Shown: positions 6,903 through 6,948 of the stretch, piece after piece
Layout: each line of letters starts with the position of its first letter
How positions within the stretch are numbered: position 1 is the stretch's first letter
Source of the DNA: CAZAMT01 sp964486145
GTDB lineage: Bacteria > Bacteroidota > Bacteroidia > Bacteroidales > JAAAOM01
Assembly: GCA_964486145.1 (NCBI GenBank)
Contig: CAZAMT010000220.1
Coordinates: 1-6,948 of the forward strand
DNA length: 6,948 nt
Direction of reading: 5' to 3'
Position numbers and translations under genes: made by a program
The notes under the pieces: model-generated
Database searches by the model: none
Told to the model about the DNA's origin: nothing
What the model saw: only the letters and a program-made list of their open reading frames with translations

Positions 6903-6948
6903 ATGAACAAGAGAAATATGTTTCATTGCAAACAAATAGGATTTTTTA
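6903..6948 (+). CDS. N-terminus of an unidentified protein, cut by the window edge
   Basis: From ATG at 6903 the frame is open to the end of the window for 15 codons, MNKRNMFHCKQIGFF. The basic start followed by a beginning hydrophobic run (IGFF) would suit a signal peptide or a membrane anchor, but too little is visible to name it. It is divergent from the DUF349 gene and has AAGGA six bases upstream. No stop or further domain can be seen, and the frame could also close just beyond the window. Confidence 0.4.
   Translation, partial: MNKRNMFHCKQIGFF

Overview
The window looks like ordinary chromosomal DNA of a free-living or polymer-degrading member of the Bacteroidota, plausibly a Marinilabiliales/Prolixibacteraceae-type organism. 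That placement is inference. It rests on the DUF349 multi-repeat protein in the form typical of this phylum, a large lipoprotein glycoside hydrolase with a Cys at the signal peptidase II site and acidic residues just after it, starts mostly lacking Shine-Dalgarno sequences, AT-rich intergenic DNA, and promoter-like TAnnTTTG boxes. No rRNA, tRNA, CRISPR array, insertion sequence or phage gene was seen.

Layout from left to right. (1) 45-221, minus strand: a short reading frame that reads as the beginning of a Lon-type protease substrate-binding domain and then stops, so probably a broken gene remnant. (2) 222-419: an AT-rich divergent intergenic region with weak candidate promoters facing both ways. 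(3) 420-3584, plus strand: a 1054-residue secreted lipoprotein glycoside hydrolase related to the GH106/alpha-L-rhamnosidase-like group. It stands alone, with no SusC/SusD pair or regulator in view. (4) 3585-3697: a short convergent gap with a weak hairpin. (5) 3698-4288, minus strand: an FMN-dependent nitroreductase-family oxidoreductase. (6) 4289-4399: a gap holding two abutting perfect palindromes. (7) 4400-6733, minus strand: a 777-residue DUF349 protein with a long acidic disordered N-terminus and five clear repeats. (8) 6734-6948: a divergent region with a good -7 box for the DUF349 gene and, at the right edge, the first codons of another plus-strand gene preceded by a purine-rich ribosome-binding site.

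The genes do not form one evident pathway. The hydrolase would act on exported or outer-surface sugars. The nitroreductase is a cytoplasmic redox enzyme. The DUF349 protein is cytoplasmic and of unknown role. The nitroreductase and DUF349 genes share a strand, but 111 bases containing the palindromes separate them, so they are probably separate transcription units. Nothing amounts to a convincing new system. The points most worth a second look are the twin palindromes, the Lon remnant, and the unassigned substrate of the hydrolase.
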